This document shows positions 1 to 12,187 of a stretch of DNA of 64,000 nt, piece after piece. The translations under genes and the position numbers were made by a program. Origin of the DNA: Telopea speciosissima (taxonomy: Eukaryota > Streptophyta > Magnoliopsida > Proteales > Proteaceae); NCBI RefSeq assembly GCF_018873765.1, contig NC_057917.1, positions 52,135,464 to 52,199,463 on the forward strand, read 5' to 3'. Below the pieces are notes generated by a model. The model had not been told where the DNA came from, did not search any database, and worked only from the letters and a program-made list of their open reading frames with translations. Each line of letters begins with the position of its first letter. Within the stretch, counting starts at the first letter, position 1.

Positions 1-794
1 GAGGAACGCAATTACATTCTGGGTATGATTAAGAAAATCAAGGCTACTGGGTGTAACGTGTTGCTGATTAAAAAAAGTATTTTGAGGGATGCGGAGACGG
101 ATCTGTCATTGCATTATTTTGCCAAGGCGAAGATTTTGGTGGTTAAGGATGTTGAGCGTGATGAGATTGAGTTCATCACAAAGACTTTGAATTGCCTGCC
201 AATTGCGAATATCGAGCATTTCCGTGGGGAGAAGTTAGGACATGCTGATTGCGCAGAGGAAGTTTCGCTGGGAGATGGGGGGGAAACTTGTGAAGATCAC
301 TGGTATTCGGGATATGGGTAGGACGAAGACTGTGCTTGTTCGCGGTTCTACTCAGTTGGTTCTTGATGAAGCTGAACGGAGTTTGCATGATGCGTTGTGT
401 GTTGTTAGATGTTTGGTCAACAAGAGATTCCTGATTGCTGGTGGTGGTGCCCCAGAGATAGAGCTGTCACAGCAGCTTGAGGCCTGGGCAAAGGCCTTGC
501 AGGGGATGAAGAGTTATTGTGTCCGATCATTTGCAGAGGCTCTGGAAGTTATTCCATATACTTTAGCTGAGAATGCGGGTTTGAACCCGATAACTATTAT
601 TACGGAACTCCGAAACCGCCAGCCATGCTCAGGGAGAGATCAATACTGGCATCAATGTGAGGAAAGGACAGATCACTAACATACTGGAGGAGAATGTCGT
701 GCAGCCATTGCTTGTGAGCACTAGTGCAATCACATTGGCAACTGAGTGTGTGCGGATGATTTTGAAGATCGATGATATGATTACAGTGAGGTAG
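1..794 (+). pseudogene. CCT4: CCT4 (TCP-1 delta) chaperonin subunit, 3' part, two frameshifts
   Basis: Codes for the C-terminal ~265 residues of the delta subunit of the cytosolic CCT/TRiC chaperonin; the gene runs off the left edge. Recognisable stretches are [77 protein letters not shown] and [13 protein letters not shown], ending in [11 protein letters not shown] and TAG at 792-794. The reading frame shifts at a seven-G run (277-283) and again near 620, where CGCCAGCCATGC carries four extra bases relative to the expected CGCCATGC. No intron interrupts the visible part. The first shift could be a homopolymer error, but the four-base duplication argues for a real pseudogene. Whether it is a processed copy cannot be judged because the 5' end is missing. 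Confidence 0.88.
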
Positions 795-2595
795 TCTTGC
801 TTTGAACACAATGCCGTGGAACACTGAGGGTGTTTTGGTTGTGTCGACAATTTATTTTGCAGCCTCATAAGGTTAGTGGCTTTACTGTCATCTTTTGGAA
901 GTGATTGAGGACAACAGTCAATGCTTTGGTTACTGGCTGTTTGTCTGGATTTTACCTAACTTTGGCTCTAGGCATTTTGTTAGTCTTTACTCTGGTTTGC
1001 GTTATGGTCAAAATTTTCCATTATCACTTCGTCTAGGATTACTCTTTAGAACTATTATCAGATCTTTATTTTGTAATTTGTTTCTTGCACATGGAAATTT
1101 ATTATTTTTCTTGGTTTTGTTTTTGGTTAGATTTTGTCATTATCATTTTGTCGAGGTGGTAGTTGTTTTTTTTTTTTTTATAATTGTATTACAATGCATA
1201 TCAGGGTACTGACAACTGTAACATGATCTACTGGTTTGTTGGTATGTGGTTTGAGCTTTCAATATATTATGCATGATGTATGCTTAAGTTGTTTAAAAGA
1301 ATGAAAAATGAAAAACCAACTTTACACTGATTTTCCCATCTAAATAGTGATATAACACATGTTCCATTTTATCTTCCTCCTTTTTTAATCGATTTCCCTC
1401 TAAGAGCGTGATTTATTAGTTACTTTGGGTGTACATGCATGGAGTTGAAGATGTGGTACTGTTGTGTGTGTGTGTGTGAGAGTTATGAAGGGTTTTTTAT
1501 GTCAAGCAAAAAAGTATACCAAACAATCAAAACGAAAGTTCATACTTTTATACCATGGTATGGTAGTATGATAGGTAGAGTACCCAGTTATTATGCAAGT
1601 TTTTTATTTGAATATGCTTTAAGTGAGTGAATATCAGTGAAATAGTCTCAGCTTGGGTGTCTAGTTTGGAACTATTAATTTTGCTAGAATGCAGTAGTTT
1701 CCCTTGCTATGTCTGATGATTGCACTGTTTGGTGTGGTACATTTCTTAAGTGAGAGGTGTCAGGGGGCTGTTTTGTGTGCAAACTGAGAACTACTACTTC
1801 TGGAGGTGATTTACACATAGGCAACTCAGCCTATGGGGCGTAGTTTACTCACCCATAGGCGACTCAACCCTCCAAGTCCCAGACCCAGAGCTTTTATCGT
1901 TATTGAGAACCAACTTGCAAGCCAGCCCTGCAACTCCTTTATCTGCCTGGTCTGATTTCAGAAATTCCATAGTGATCAGTGGGTTGATGATTGGATGTTC
2001 CTAAGAGGCCTAGGGTTTAGTTAATTAATCCTTAAGTTTCATTCTGATTGGCGTTCAAACGAGAGAGTTCTTTCTATCAAAGCAATCCTGTTCTATCGCC
2101 TCCTCTCTTCTTTCATAAGGAAGAAGACAACCCCTCCCCCACGATTCTACATCTCTTGTTTTATTTACCCACTTACAAAAATACCCCTCATTCTCTCTTT
2201 TATTTTGTGTGAAAAGAAAGGTGAGGAAAGGGATTTCCCTTGCACTGTTGCTTGGTTGTGCTTGGTAGACAATGGAAAATACGAGGAAGGGGTTTCCTTC
2301 ACAATGTTTCACTTATTTGTGGGATAAATTGTGGGAAATACCTTCACAAAATCGTCTTTGGATGGCTTTTCCTTTCATTGGAAAAGCAATCCTGTTCCAG
2401 ATTTTCTTGGGAGTGGCCTACCCTTGTAATCTTTCCAAGAAAACAGTGAAATTCAGCATTAGGTACTGATGGCCTTGGAAGTCAGTAGTACATATGTGAG
2501 AGAGAGAGAGAGAGAGGGTATTTCAGGTTTTTTCTTTTTTGTGGGGCTGCTTCACCGTAAATGTAAAAGAACAACTCTTTCTAGGGGCCCGAATA
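795..2595. other. Gene-less AT-rich stretch with GA microsatellite
   Basis: No supported gene. The part just after the CCT4 stop may be its old 3' UTR. There is a T-run near 1166-1179, a GT run near 1468-1479 and a (GA)n tract near 2498-2516. The short open frames here have no recognisable motif. Confidence 0.5.
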
Positions 2596-3151
2596 GCGGT
2601 GCAAGTTTGGCTTGTTGAGACCGAGCGTGAGCCTGCCTGGAAAAATAAGGCTTGGGCCAGGCTTTTCGACCTAGAGGCTGGGCTATGGTTGAGATTTTCA
2701 AGCCCGAGGTTATGCCCGGCCGGGTCGGACTGGGCTGAGTTTTTAAAACCCCAATCCAACCTTGATTCCTTAGCTCAACCCAAGTGAGAGAGAGAGAGAG
2801 AGTACTTGCTGGCTATTGTTGTCGACCGAGCGTAAGCAAGTAGAGAGAGGATGGGGTGCAAGAGGGGTAGAGAGAGTACCTAACTACCTATAGGCTTCAA
2901 TCGTTGTTGGAGAGGCTTTGTGTTGCCACGAAGAGAACTAGAAAAGCACAGAGTTGGAGAAGACCCACCAAACCCTAAGTCATGTGAAGAATCATATACA
3001 TAAAGGGGTGGGCCGGGCTCAGATGAAGGCCTCGGCCTTGCCTGGCCCGAGGTGAAAATCTAAACCCTAGTCTGACCGTGGGCTGTAAAGCCTGGCCCAA
3101 GCCCTGAATCTTTTGGGTGGGCTCGAGCTTGGCAAGCCAAACTTGCACCCT
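2596..3151. mobile_element. Probable hAT-like MITE remnant (GGTGCAAGTTTGGC ends)
   Basis: The left end reads GGTGCAAGTTTGGCTTG and the right end reads CAAGCCAAACTTGCACCC, an inverted pair about 550 bp apart. The interior near both ends is rich in GGCCCGGGC-like words, as in a common type of plant MITE. A GA microsatellite and unrelated sequence (about 2787-3000) lie in the middle. No clear target duplication was found. Confidence 0.45.
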
Positions 3152-3320
3152 TCATACGATTTAAGGTTTGGTAGGATTTCCTCTCTGCCTTGACTCATAG
3201 TGCCTCTCCATTTGCAACCGTAGCCCACATGTGCTCTTTGTTGGGAAAAATAAACCATTTCCTATCTATTTGCAAGTTAATGTAGAGATACAACAGCAAA
3301 AATATACGCAAAGCTAATAA

Positions 3321-5334
3321 CATGGTTCGAGGACTTGGTTTCGGTACTGGTTTCGCCTAGCCAAAAAATCGAGTTGGGCCGAGAACTTGGCGAGTTGGTG
3401 CATTTTTTTTTGAATTCGGTAGCTGGTTTCGGTGGGGTTTGGACCAAGTTTGGTCATGAAACTTGGTATACAACCTATTTTGGGCCATTTAAACACAATG
3501 GCACTATCATAATGTCCAAAATCAAAGTCCAAATAGGAGTTTGACTTTGTATCCTAGTTTGGTAGGCTATGATGTATTAAGAGGTCCTATTCTACACATA
3601 ATTTAGTAATAGAAAGCAATCAAAGCATACAATTAATATAAAACAACTTAAATAAGCATTAGAAATGTAAAAGTGTAAAATACATAAATCTTAACATATA
3701 CATCTATCATCTCAAGTCATATTGCCGAATCAAGTTTTCCTCTGAATGTGTCACATAAGATTCCCATGTCATAGTACTGCTGAAGAATCGCACATAGTCT
3801 TCCACAGAAGTCATATAGGTAATAAGTGTTGTCATCAACTAATTGAAGGTGCCCTATCCTAGGGTATGGAAGAGGCGGTTGCGAGCAAAACCATGCAATT
3901 TGGGTATTCTGTGTATTCTCTACCAAGACCAACGAGATCTCGACTAGTCTCGGTCGAGATCTGTACTATTTATACTGAGCCAGTGATTAATTGAACCAAG
4001 ATCTCGGTCGAACCGAGATCTCGGCCGAGATATTGTAATCCATGTGTATCGCCACCATGGATAGAGAACTCAGTTTCGGTATTGATTTCGCCTAGCCAAA
4101 AACCGAGTTGGGCCGAGATCTCAACGAGTTGGTGTAAATTTTTTTTTTAAACTCGGTAGCTGGTTTCGTTGGGTTTTTGACCAAGTTCGGTCATGAAACT
4201 CGCTATACAGCCTATTTTGGACCATTTAAACACAATGGCAATATCAGATTGTCCAAAATCAAAGTCCAAATAGGAGTTTGACTTTGGACCCTAGTTTGGT
4301 AGGCTATGATGTACTAATAGTTCCTATTCTACACATAATTTAGTTATAGAAAGTAATCAAAGCATACAATTAATATAAAACAAGTTAAATAAGCATTGCA
4401 AACATAAAAGTGTAAAATACATCAATTTTAACATATACCTCTATCATCCTTCCAAGCCATTTTTTTTGAAGCTAGTAAGGCTCAGACTGTGCCACATAGG
4501 ATTCCCATGTCATAATGTTGCTGAAGAAATTGGTGTAGTCTACCACACAAGTCATATAAGTGTTGTCATCAGCTATCCGAATAGGGTATGGAAGAGGTGG
4601 TTGGGATGAGATCGATCCACTGCTAAAGGTTCTGACTCTTGAACTACCATCGACATGTATGAGTATGGCTGGATTGGGATTGTGAATATGTCGTACACAA
4701 AACCTGACCCAGTGCTCCGACTGTCAAACTCATGTGCCAAGTGTACTAACTGCGTCTGCCCAAACTGACCATATCCACTGTATTTGGAAGCGATGCTCTC
4801 ATGGCCATACTCATAGTTACTCATGCTTCCGAAACTTTCAAGCATGGTCTTCATTCTCATGTCCTCATCTTGAGCTTGTGACTGTTTGCGACGCGGACGT
4901 CTCTGGTACGTAGTGGGGGTACCATGGTCCTAATCCTATGTGGCATGAGTAAACTGACTCTCACCTGTGTAACGCACAAGCCCCGCCTCCATCCCCAACT
5001 CATGCAATTTAGGGTGGGAAGTGTGTTCTCTGCCGAGACCAACGAGCTTAGCGAGATCTCGACTGGTCTCGGTCGAGATCTGGAATTATATAAAGGCTGC
5101 CCCAATCGGTCGAGATCTGGAATTATATAAAGGCTGCCCCAATCGTGTTGAACCAAGATCTCAGCGAGATGATGTAATATTTTCGTATCGCCTTGTGTCT
5201 CTTGCCATCTCGAAATAGCGAGATATTAGCGAGATCTTCTTGTTCCATGATCGCTACTCATCTAGTCTCGCCATTTCAAAAAACCTAGTTTTTAGTAAGA
5301 TCTCGGCGAGATCTCGTCGAGTTCTTGTTCCATA
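3321..5334. mobile_element. hAT-like TIR element X1 (TCTCGG family)
   Basis: A 2.0-kb element bounded by GCTAATAA (3313-3320 and 5335-5342), a perfect 8-bp target duplication; a following C also matches. Imperfect inverted ends: CATGGTTCGAGGACTTGG on the left, TATGGAACAAGAACTCG on the reverse of the right. The interior is filled with GAGATCTCGG-type words and has no transposase. It shares an internal block (words such as CCTATTTT and AAACACAATGGCA) with the elements at 30636-31896 and 32697-35334. The 8-bp duplication suggests hAT; family assignment is inference. Confidence 0.75.
3330..4610. repeat. Direct duplication inside element X1
   Basis: About 550 bp is repeated at roughly 740-bp spacing: 3330-3890 and 4070-4610. 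Both copies contain TTTCGCCTAGCCAAAAA, CAAAGTCCAAATAGGAGTTT, TTGGTAGGCTATGATGTA and GATTCCCATGTCATA. The copies differ by scattered substitutions and small indels, so the duplication is not recent. Confidence 0.8.
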
Positions 5335-5343
5335 GCTAATAAC

Positions 5344-6956
5344 GCAAATAAATCAAATCAAACCAACCACAAAAGAATACAAATTTTTAACATGGAATAC
5401 CCTTCAGTTTGAAGATAAAAACCTCAAGGCTTTAACCCATGAAACTCTCCATTAAGAAAATAATGGGAATATTTCTCCTGGCAGTGCTAGATGTTACAAA
5501 CATCAAATAGCAATATCCCTCTTGGGAAACAAAATTAACTCCCCAAAATAGGTGGATTTACAAGAGCACACTACCCTCACCTCAATATGATGTAATAAAT
5601 ACAAGAAGCACCTTTCCTTCTTCTCTCGACAGAGGGAACACCATCACGTTGTTAACCAAGTACGAAGAACATTTTGTGAAGAGTTCACGTACTTCTGCTA
5701 TTTTTCCCTATTGCTCGTTATATTTTTATCAGTCCCTCCCCCTTTATGTGAGATGTTTATAGAGGGAGAAAGAGAGTTGGTATGCGGTTGTCATTTTGTG
5801 CCGCACATGTTACCGTGTATGTGGTTCCACGGCTTTGTCACATCCTCTCCCTCATGAAACCACTTGTCTTCTTGTGTAAGATGGTTATCACTGCCAAGAG
5901 AAGGAAAAATATGGATCCCTGATGTAGGATGAAACCTAGAAACTAAGTTCTCCTATAAAATTTGCAATGCTAACCTAAGGTTGACGCAAACTAACCCTAA
6001 AGGCTGCCTATTTTGGACTGGCAGCAACATACATAACATGCATGCATGATAAAGCAACAGTTATAAAGACAATTTCAGGGTTAAATGTGTTCAATACAAC
6101 AAGGGACCAATTAGGTAACATAGGAATCAGTATCAGGCAGCATTCGATCAAATTATTATGCAAGAACTTTCAAGAATCTGAAAATTGCAATGCTAAGTAT
6201 AGCAAGAATTTCATCCAACATTCATGTTAAGACAGCAACACTGCCAATACAGAGAAACTATAGCATAAAAATAGGTGAAAGGGAATTAAAGATCAGGTTA
6301 GGACTTAGGAGATAAATACCATTCAGATCTTAGGACGGCAGTTAGTGAACAGTTTCCAGAAAGTTGTAGTTCACTCCATTAACTTCACTGTACAGCAGTT
6401 TTTATTACAAGAACAAGGGAGCAGTAACATGGGGGGGGGGGGGGGGACAGAATTTGTGGAAAAGAAACAAAAAAAGGAAAAGAGAACACAAATAGAAGTA
6501 GGGGCGCAGGATTTAGGAGAAAAAGAAGAAGAAAGAGAGCAGAAAATCGAGACAAGAAGAAGAGAAATTGAGGGAGGGAGAGAGACTCACGGGCGAGGGA
6601 GCAGTTCTATTCTTCATTCATTAATTCTGCTTTAATCTCTTACATCTTTGCCCAAATGGCATTAAAAGAGGGAAACAGGGGAAACCATGGGGGCTGGGAG
6701 GGAGTTACAACCTCTTTAAAAAAGAAAATAAAGAAAGGGGAAAAAGCCAACTCGGGGGGGGGGGGGGTTGAAAGTGGAGCAGTTACAACATAAAACAGCA
6801 AAGAGAAGAAACTGAAATACTATTAAATACTAATAAATAGAGACAGAAACTGAAATACTAATCAATAGAAACTGAAACAGAAATAATAATAAATGGAAAT
6901 CAGTATTACTAGCTAATACTAAAGACTAATGCAAGTGGGGTCCACCGTGGGGCCTG
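5344..6956. other. No gene; purine-rich sequence with poly-G tracts
   Basis: No supported gene. G-runs occur near 6431-6446 and 6756-6768, next to purine-rich sequence. The part just left of 6957 (repeated AAACTGAAATA words) lies where the 3' LTR of the adjoining minus-strand gypsy remnant would be expected, but I could not define LTR ends. Confidence 0.4.
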
Positions 6957-8703
6957 CTAGCTGGCCAGCTGGGTCCTGTCAATATGATAGCCGCTAAACT
7001 CATCATCAGTCCAAAGAGATGCCATGGAGGGCTGATGCCTGCGTCTCCTCTTCTGGTAGACTCTAAAGCCACGGCCAAGGGGATTGATGTCCTCATCAAC
7101 TCTCCCCGGCTTGGAAGAATTCACCTTCGGTGGATAAAAGCTAATGTAGTACTCCAGTAGGGTTGGGTTGAGCTTCTGTAGCTCCTCAAATGTGATTCAA
7201 GTACAGTCGATGTTGGGTCGTCCACGACATCTCACCAAAAACTCTCTAGAACCGTCAGTGCGTGTAGAAACTACTCTCTTATCGAGGATATCCTCAAGTT
7301 CTTCAACTCTATGATCAAGCTGAGGTACAAGGGGTAAAGAAGTAGCAGGAAGTGGGATAGTCTGGGAGGTAGGGTCATCAATGGAAAAAGGAAAACCATC
7401 AGGATCATGTGGATAGAAAGAGGCAGCAGTATGTGGGCCATAGTAGGGAAAATGTTGAAAATGTTGTTGATTCCCATATCAACTGGCAACTCAAGTACAT
7501 ACGCAATAGCACCTATCCTTTTAAGAATCTTGAATGGACCTACACTACGAGCAAGTAGCTTGCCCGATTTTCCTTTGACAAAGCGCTACAATCTAATCCT
7601 AACCATCACTATATCACCCTCTCGAAATTCTTGCAATCGTCGATGTACATCTGTGCTGGATTTATATTGGTTATTGCTTAATGTGATCTTGCATCTAATT
7701 TCTGCATACAAATCATGTATGTGCTGCGCAAAAGACTCGGCTGGCTGGGAGGTCCTAGAGCTAGACACGGTAGGGACAAGATCTATGGGTGTCTTGGGCT
7801 GGTAACCTAAACAGATCTCAAAAGGGGAAAGTCTGGTGGTTTGGTTCTTGGAAAGGTTATACGCAAACTCAGCTTGTGTAAGAACATGATCCCAACAATA
7901 AGATTCTCACCTATGAGACAACTCAACAAGTTACCTAAACTCTTATTAATGACCTCGGTCTAATCATCAGTCTGAGGGTGGAAAGTTGAAGAAAAATGAA
8001 GTTTAGTGGCCAACATTCGCCACAAAGTCCTCCAGAAATGACTAGCAAACTTGACATCCCTATCTAACACTATGGTCTTTGGTAACCCATGATACTTGAC
8101 AATCTCCTAAAAGAAGAGCTTGACGATGACAAACGCATCGAAAGTTTTGGAGCACGGAATGAAGTGCACCATCTTCGAGAAGCAGTCTATAACCACAAAG
8201 ATAGAATCATGGCCCCTCGAAGTTTTCGGCAGACCAAGCACAAAGTCCATGCTGAGGTCTTGCCATGGGGTGTGAGGCATAGGAAGAGGGTATATAGGCC
8301 AATGTTCTGTTTCTGTTGCTTAGCAGTCTGACATGTCCTACATTGGCTAACAACTCTAGCTACATCCCTCTTCAAGCATGATCAGTAAAATCGGTCCTCA
8401 ACAAGAGCAATGGTCTTGCCTCGACCAAAATGACCGACAACTCCACCAGCAATGCAATTCCCAGATCAAGAAATCTCGAAGTGAAGTTCTGGGAATGCAC
8501 AACCTACTTCCTTTGAAAAGGAAGCCATCTTTAAGGAGGTAATCTAAGCGATTGGTAGGAGAGTCTCCACTCAAGGAAGTGAAAAGTACACCAAAATCTG
8601 GACAGGTGGGGTATTGTTCCTTGACTCGCTCAAATCCTACAACCTCAACACTCATCGTGTGGAGTAGCACATTTGCTTGGCAATCTGGATCGTCACTCAA
8701 CAC
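6957..8703 (-). pseudogene. Ty3/gypsy integrase region, degenerate
   Basis: Minus-strand remnant of the 3' part of a gypsy polyprotein. In coding order: the pre-integrase segment (FERVKEQYPTCPDFGVLFTS, DGFLFKGSRLCIPRTSLRDF), the HHCC zinc finger tail ([19 protein letters not shown]), a decayed integrase core (about 7800-8180), the integrase C-terminus (PAESFAQHIHDLYAEIRCKI, VHRRLQEFREGDIVMVRIRL) and a tail ending HIDRTQLAS with TAG at 6957-6959. Frameshifts and stops occur throughout. Protease, RT and RNase H are absent; homology stops at about 8670-8700, where different sequence begins. Confidence 0.8.
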
Positions 8704-9654
8704 TCACACTTAGTAAAGCCACTGTAGGCATTATAGTGTCGGGCTTGATAATATGGACCGTCACATTTGCTTCATTGGGATTTTTGACACCTTTCTTTTC
8801 TTGCCATGATAGATTAGAACTAGATTCACCGAAGACTAACCAATTGGAATCACGTGCTGTACTTAAAGCCACATTTGCTTCACTAGGATTGTAACTACTA
8901 ACCACAAATGGTAATTGATAAGCACTAAATGTAGATGTTTGTGGAGCACTAAATGTAGACATTTGTGGAGCTTTAGCAGTAACCGCAAGAGATAAGGAGG
9001 TTGATTATCACTAGGAGATGTGTAACCGCTGCCTAATTGAATGGATTGATGAGCATTGATAGATGGAACCCCGTGTTGTTGTCCTATAAAGGTTGAATCT
9101 GGACAAATGTGTTGTCCAATAATGGCAGACTCAGGAACACTACCATTAGAGCCCAATGACATGCTGTCACGTGGATGTGTGCTCTGCGGAAGAGTGTCTG
9201 AATATGTGGTGCAATTCCAGTCTCCGGCAGCCAGGCCTGGTGGTGATGGCATCGTAGTAGAACCCATAGCTATGGTGGAAGAATGTGTCATGTAGATTCT
9301 TGAATTCTCAAGGAGTAAAAACATGGCGTGCTCCAAGCTTCTTTGATTAGGAACCATTCCACGAAGGGAAGGCCCATACTTCAGTGGGTGAATGGAAGGA
9401 GATGACCTGATTTCCCCTTACACCCCAGAACGCATTATAATCGGAATGGAAGCAAGCAATGGTTTACTTCGTTCTCTGGATATCATTCCTTGCACCTGCA
9501 TCACCTTACTAGGCAGGCCTATTATTAGAGCAAGGCTGAAAGCAAGTTTGAGAGATAGTAACTCACTAAGAATGCCATGAAATTGTATCCACATTTCAAT
9601 GTATTTGAAACCCCAAACTCTATCATCACCTGCTTCCATCTTAGAAAGCTCCAC
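8704..9654 (-). pseudogene. LINE ORF1-like (DUF4283-type) remnant
   Basis: Minus-strand reading gives a segment around YIEMWIQFHGILSELLSLKL then SLALIIGLPSKVMQVQ, resembling the DUF4283 region (W-x-[QR]-[FI]-x-[GN]-[LIV]-P) of plant L1-type LINE ORF1 proteins. A stop separates it from a longer open frame (8863-9357) rich in Ser, Pro and His with no recognised motif. CACATTTGCTTC occurs twice near 8763 and 8871, a small internal duplication. The assignment rests on one short motif. Confidence 0.35.
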
Positions 9655-10309
9655 CTCACCTTGAACATTCCATGCCTAATCCAATACTGCGGCGCTGTCC
9701 GCAAATTTGTCCCCTACAACGATCTCGTCTCTGTCTCTGTCATCGTCACGCCATCGTCTTCGTGTTCGTGTGGGTTATACCCATGATCATGGCGATTCAC
9801 TCACAAGGAGGAATTACAAGAACTTTGTTGCTCTGTATTTACATTCGAGAGAGAGAGGCGGTGGTGTGTGGCCAAATCTCCACCTTAAAGAAGTCAAGGA
9901 TAGTGAAGCAGGCATTTTTCCCATGGTTGGCCTATGCTGTTGGTCATCTTTCCAAGGATTGTTTTGATTTTAACAAACACACCTCATACAAAAACATTAT
10001 TGATCCTTCAATTTGCAGAAACCCACACCATTTGTCTGATGGGTCAGAAACTCATCCCACATGCAGAGATGGAATGACTCAAACTTTTCTTCTCCAATGC
10101 CAATGATCTTCAAATTTGATAAATGGAACATGCAATTGATGCCTTTTTTTGTAGAGGCACCTCTACCTTATCTCTAGCCAGCTATAGCTTACAAACATCC
10201 TTTGACTAATTATCAAAACCAAGAATGGTTCCTATGTACCTAGCTGCCTCTCTCATTTGTTCTTCCCATGCAAAGCCTGTTGAAATGTTGAAGATTTGTA
10301 TAGTTTTTC

Positions 10310-11432
10310 TTAAGAGTAAATGACGTCTAGGGTATCCAACGTTTGGAGAAAATACACATAAGATACTTAACATTTGAAATCTTATCATTTGAGGTGCCTA
10401 ACGTTTCATAATATGATGTTTGAAATGCCTTACTTTTAATTGATGTTACATTTAAGGTTCTTTATCATATCCCAATTTTACCCCTCGCACCCTCCTCAGT
10501 CTTCCCTACCACTCTGTCGCAATCCCGCTCCCACCCGTCCCATCCCGCCCTCTCTCTCCCCCGCCCCAACCCTTCCACTATTCCCCTCCCATCCCTGTTG
10601 CAACCCTGTACCCGTCGCCCCCACCATTGCAACCCATCATTCCCCTGCCCCCACTCTTGCAACTTCTCCACCCCCATGACCCCTGCCCCCACCCCTGCAA
10701 CTCCAGACACTGTCTACACACTACTGTTTTATGTGAAGAACACATCCGTGGTTAATGCTCTAATAAGTTTGTATGCAAAATGCAATGAAATGGAAGCTGC
10801 GTTTAAGATATTCTCAACAATTCCTCAGAGAGATCCTAGGGCATGTTGATTGTGGGCCCTGGGAAAACACAGATTATTTTAATTGAGATGTTAAGAACAG
10901 ATCTCACCAGATGGAAACTGATGGTTTGCATCAATCGAGTTCTTAGTCTGTTCTATGAGGTAAGAGAGCTTAGGAATTGAGACGTGATGCTATGAGTGTT
11001 ATGAGCCTCCTCCCAGTTTGTTCCTGTTTGGCCTCAATCCACCTGCTTTGGGAGTGTCATGGCTTCATGTTAAGATATTGCTTTGAAGATATCCGGTTGA
11101 ATGGAGGTCCCTTTCATTGAACACAGCAAGTTGCAGGGGTGGGGGTCATGGGGCGGGAGACAAGTTGCAAGGTTGTTGCTGGGGGCAGGGGCGGGGAGGG
11201 GGGGGGGCGTGGTGGCGGAGTGGGTGGGCACAAGGTTACAAGGGAGGGGTGGAGCGGGCTGGGCTGCCTGAGCGGGGAAGGGGAGGGTGGCGGTGGTGGT
11301 GTGTAAAATTATGGTGCGAGTATAATTGAAAATAAAAGAATAAATTCCTCAAATATAATTTACAAATTGGGTATCTTAAAGTTTTTTTTCTTCAAACATT
11401 TGGTACCTCAAGTGTCATTTATCCTTTCTCTT
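10310..11432. mobile_element. Inverted-repeat element carrying a PPR gene fragment
   Basis: The ends are inverted: CTTAAGAGTAAATGACGTCT on the left; CTTAAGAG then AAATGACACTTGAGGTACC on the reverse of the right. Inside these lie matching inverted arms: a C-rich arm with repeated CCCTGCAAC words (about 10480-10720) and a G-rich arm with GTTGCAGGGG words (about 11125-11320). The centre (10724-11115) codes for part of a pentatricopeptide repeat protein. A possible target duplication is AAGATT(T)GT, near 10291 and 11433, but the left copy is not flush with the end. This is the layout of a Pack-type element with a captured gene piece; superfamily unknown. Confidence 0.65.
10724..11115 (+). pseudogene. 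Captured PPR protein fragment
   Basis: The stretch SVVNALISLYAKCNEMEAAF followed by KIFSTIPQRDP is a classic plant PLS-type PPR repeat (NALI-x-[ML]-YAKC, then F-x-x-[IM]-P-x-RD). After a TGA, further PPR-like words appear in shifted frames, including AMSVMSLLPVCSCLASIHLL and ECHGFMLRYCFEDIRLNG (about 10985-11105). It has no start codon or complete frame and sits between the inverted arms of the surrounding element, so it is a captured, non-functional piece. Confidence 0.75.
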
Positions 11433-11466
11433 AAGATTGTCGGTACCGGGTTCAACAGTCTTATCA

Positions 11467-11811
11467 CTAATGGTTTAGTATTACTGTACAATTTTCTTGT
11501 CCTTCACCCTCTTGTGTGGTTGCCACTATGAAGATGCCACCTTCCATGGTGGCATCGATTGGTGCCTTACTGCCCAATTTTTTGATTTTGTAATCCAGGA
11601 AAAATTGGTGATCTACATCAACTCCACCTAAGACCAAAAAAAAAATGAGATGCCGTACCCTCTTGTTGTTGCTGTCGAACTGGAACCTTATTTGCATGCA
11701 AAATTTGATTGTTCTTTTTGTTCGATCCACAGCCTTCCTTTTACTGTCTCTACTCTTCATCTCCATATAATTCGACCAATTGGTTGCCATCCTCAATTCT
11801 GCTCCTGCCAT
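11467..11811 (-). CDS. Hypothetical 114-aa ORF, unrecognised
   Basis: An ATG-initiated minus-strand frame of 114 codons, rich in Lys and Arg in its first half (RDSKRKAVDRTKRTIKF). No domain recognised and no codon-level support for expression. A poly-T run on the coding strand (Phe cluster in the middle) hints at chance or decay. It is flanked by transposon remnants and may be part of one. Confidence 0.2.
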   Translation of the reverse strand: MAGAELRMATNWSNYMEMKSRDSKRKAVDRTKRTIKFCMQIRFQFDSNNKRVRHLIFFLVLGGVDVDHQFFLDYKIKKLGSKAPIDATMEGGIFIVATTQEGEGQENCTVILNH

Positions 11812-12025
11812 CTATTGACTGAATAGGATCGAGTATTGCAGAGCGTCAACCATATTACAAAGGAAGGCGGTTGGGGGCTGTTCTTTTTTTCTAGCAATGA
11901 AGTTATTGTAGCATCAATGAAGTTTGGTGGTGCAGGATGTGCACAAGAACCCTGCACAAGAGACTGAGGCCCAAGTACTCCAGCAAAGGATCAATGAGAC
12001 ATTATCCTTGCGATACCAAAAAATA

Positions 12026-12187
12026 GGATTTCGTCTTCTCAAGTGCGGTGCATTGCCCAATGCACTTTTAAAGTGCATCGAACGATGGTCACTGCACTTG
12101 AGAGGACAAAAATTCATTGCACAAGTGAGGTGTGCTGTCATATGCACTTTAAAAGTGCACTACGACGTGCACCGCACTTGAGAGGAT
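12026..12187. mobile_element. Foldback MITE
   Basis: About 160 bp with inverted ends: TCTTCTCAAGTGCGGTGCA on the left matches ATCCTCTCAAGTGCGGTGCA on the reverse of the right. Internal copies of TGCACTTTTAAAGTGCAT and CACTTGAGAGGA make a multi-armed hairpin. The end word resembles those of the other foldback MITEs in the window (GATCCTCT-like). Confidence 0.65.

Noticed and set aside
6345..6635. 96-codon plus-strand open frame rich in Glu, Lys and Arg
   Set aside because: Produced by a purine-rich low-complexity tract after a poly-G run; no family resemblance.
9672..10106. Plus-strand GHLSKDCFDF resembling a zinc knuckle
   Set aside because: Only half of a CCHC pattern, no neighbouring domains, and the nearby LINE-like remnant is on the other strand.
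10440..10849. Proline-rich frame MMLHLRFFIISQF... leading toward the PPR fragment
   Set aside because: The proline part is the C-rich inverted arm; only the PPR words downstream have meaning.
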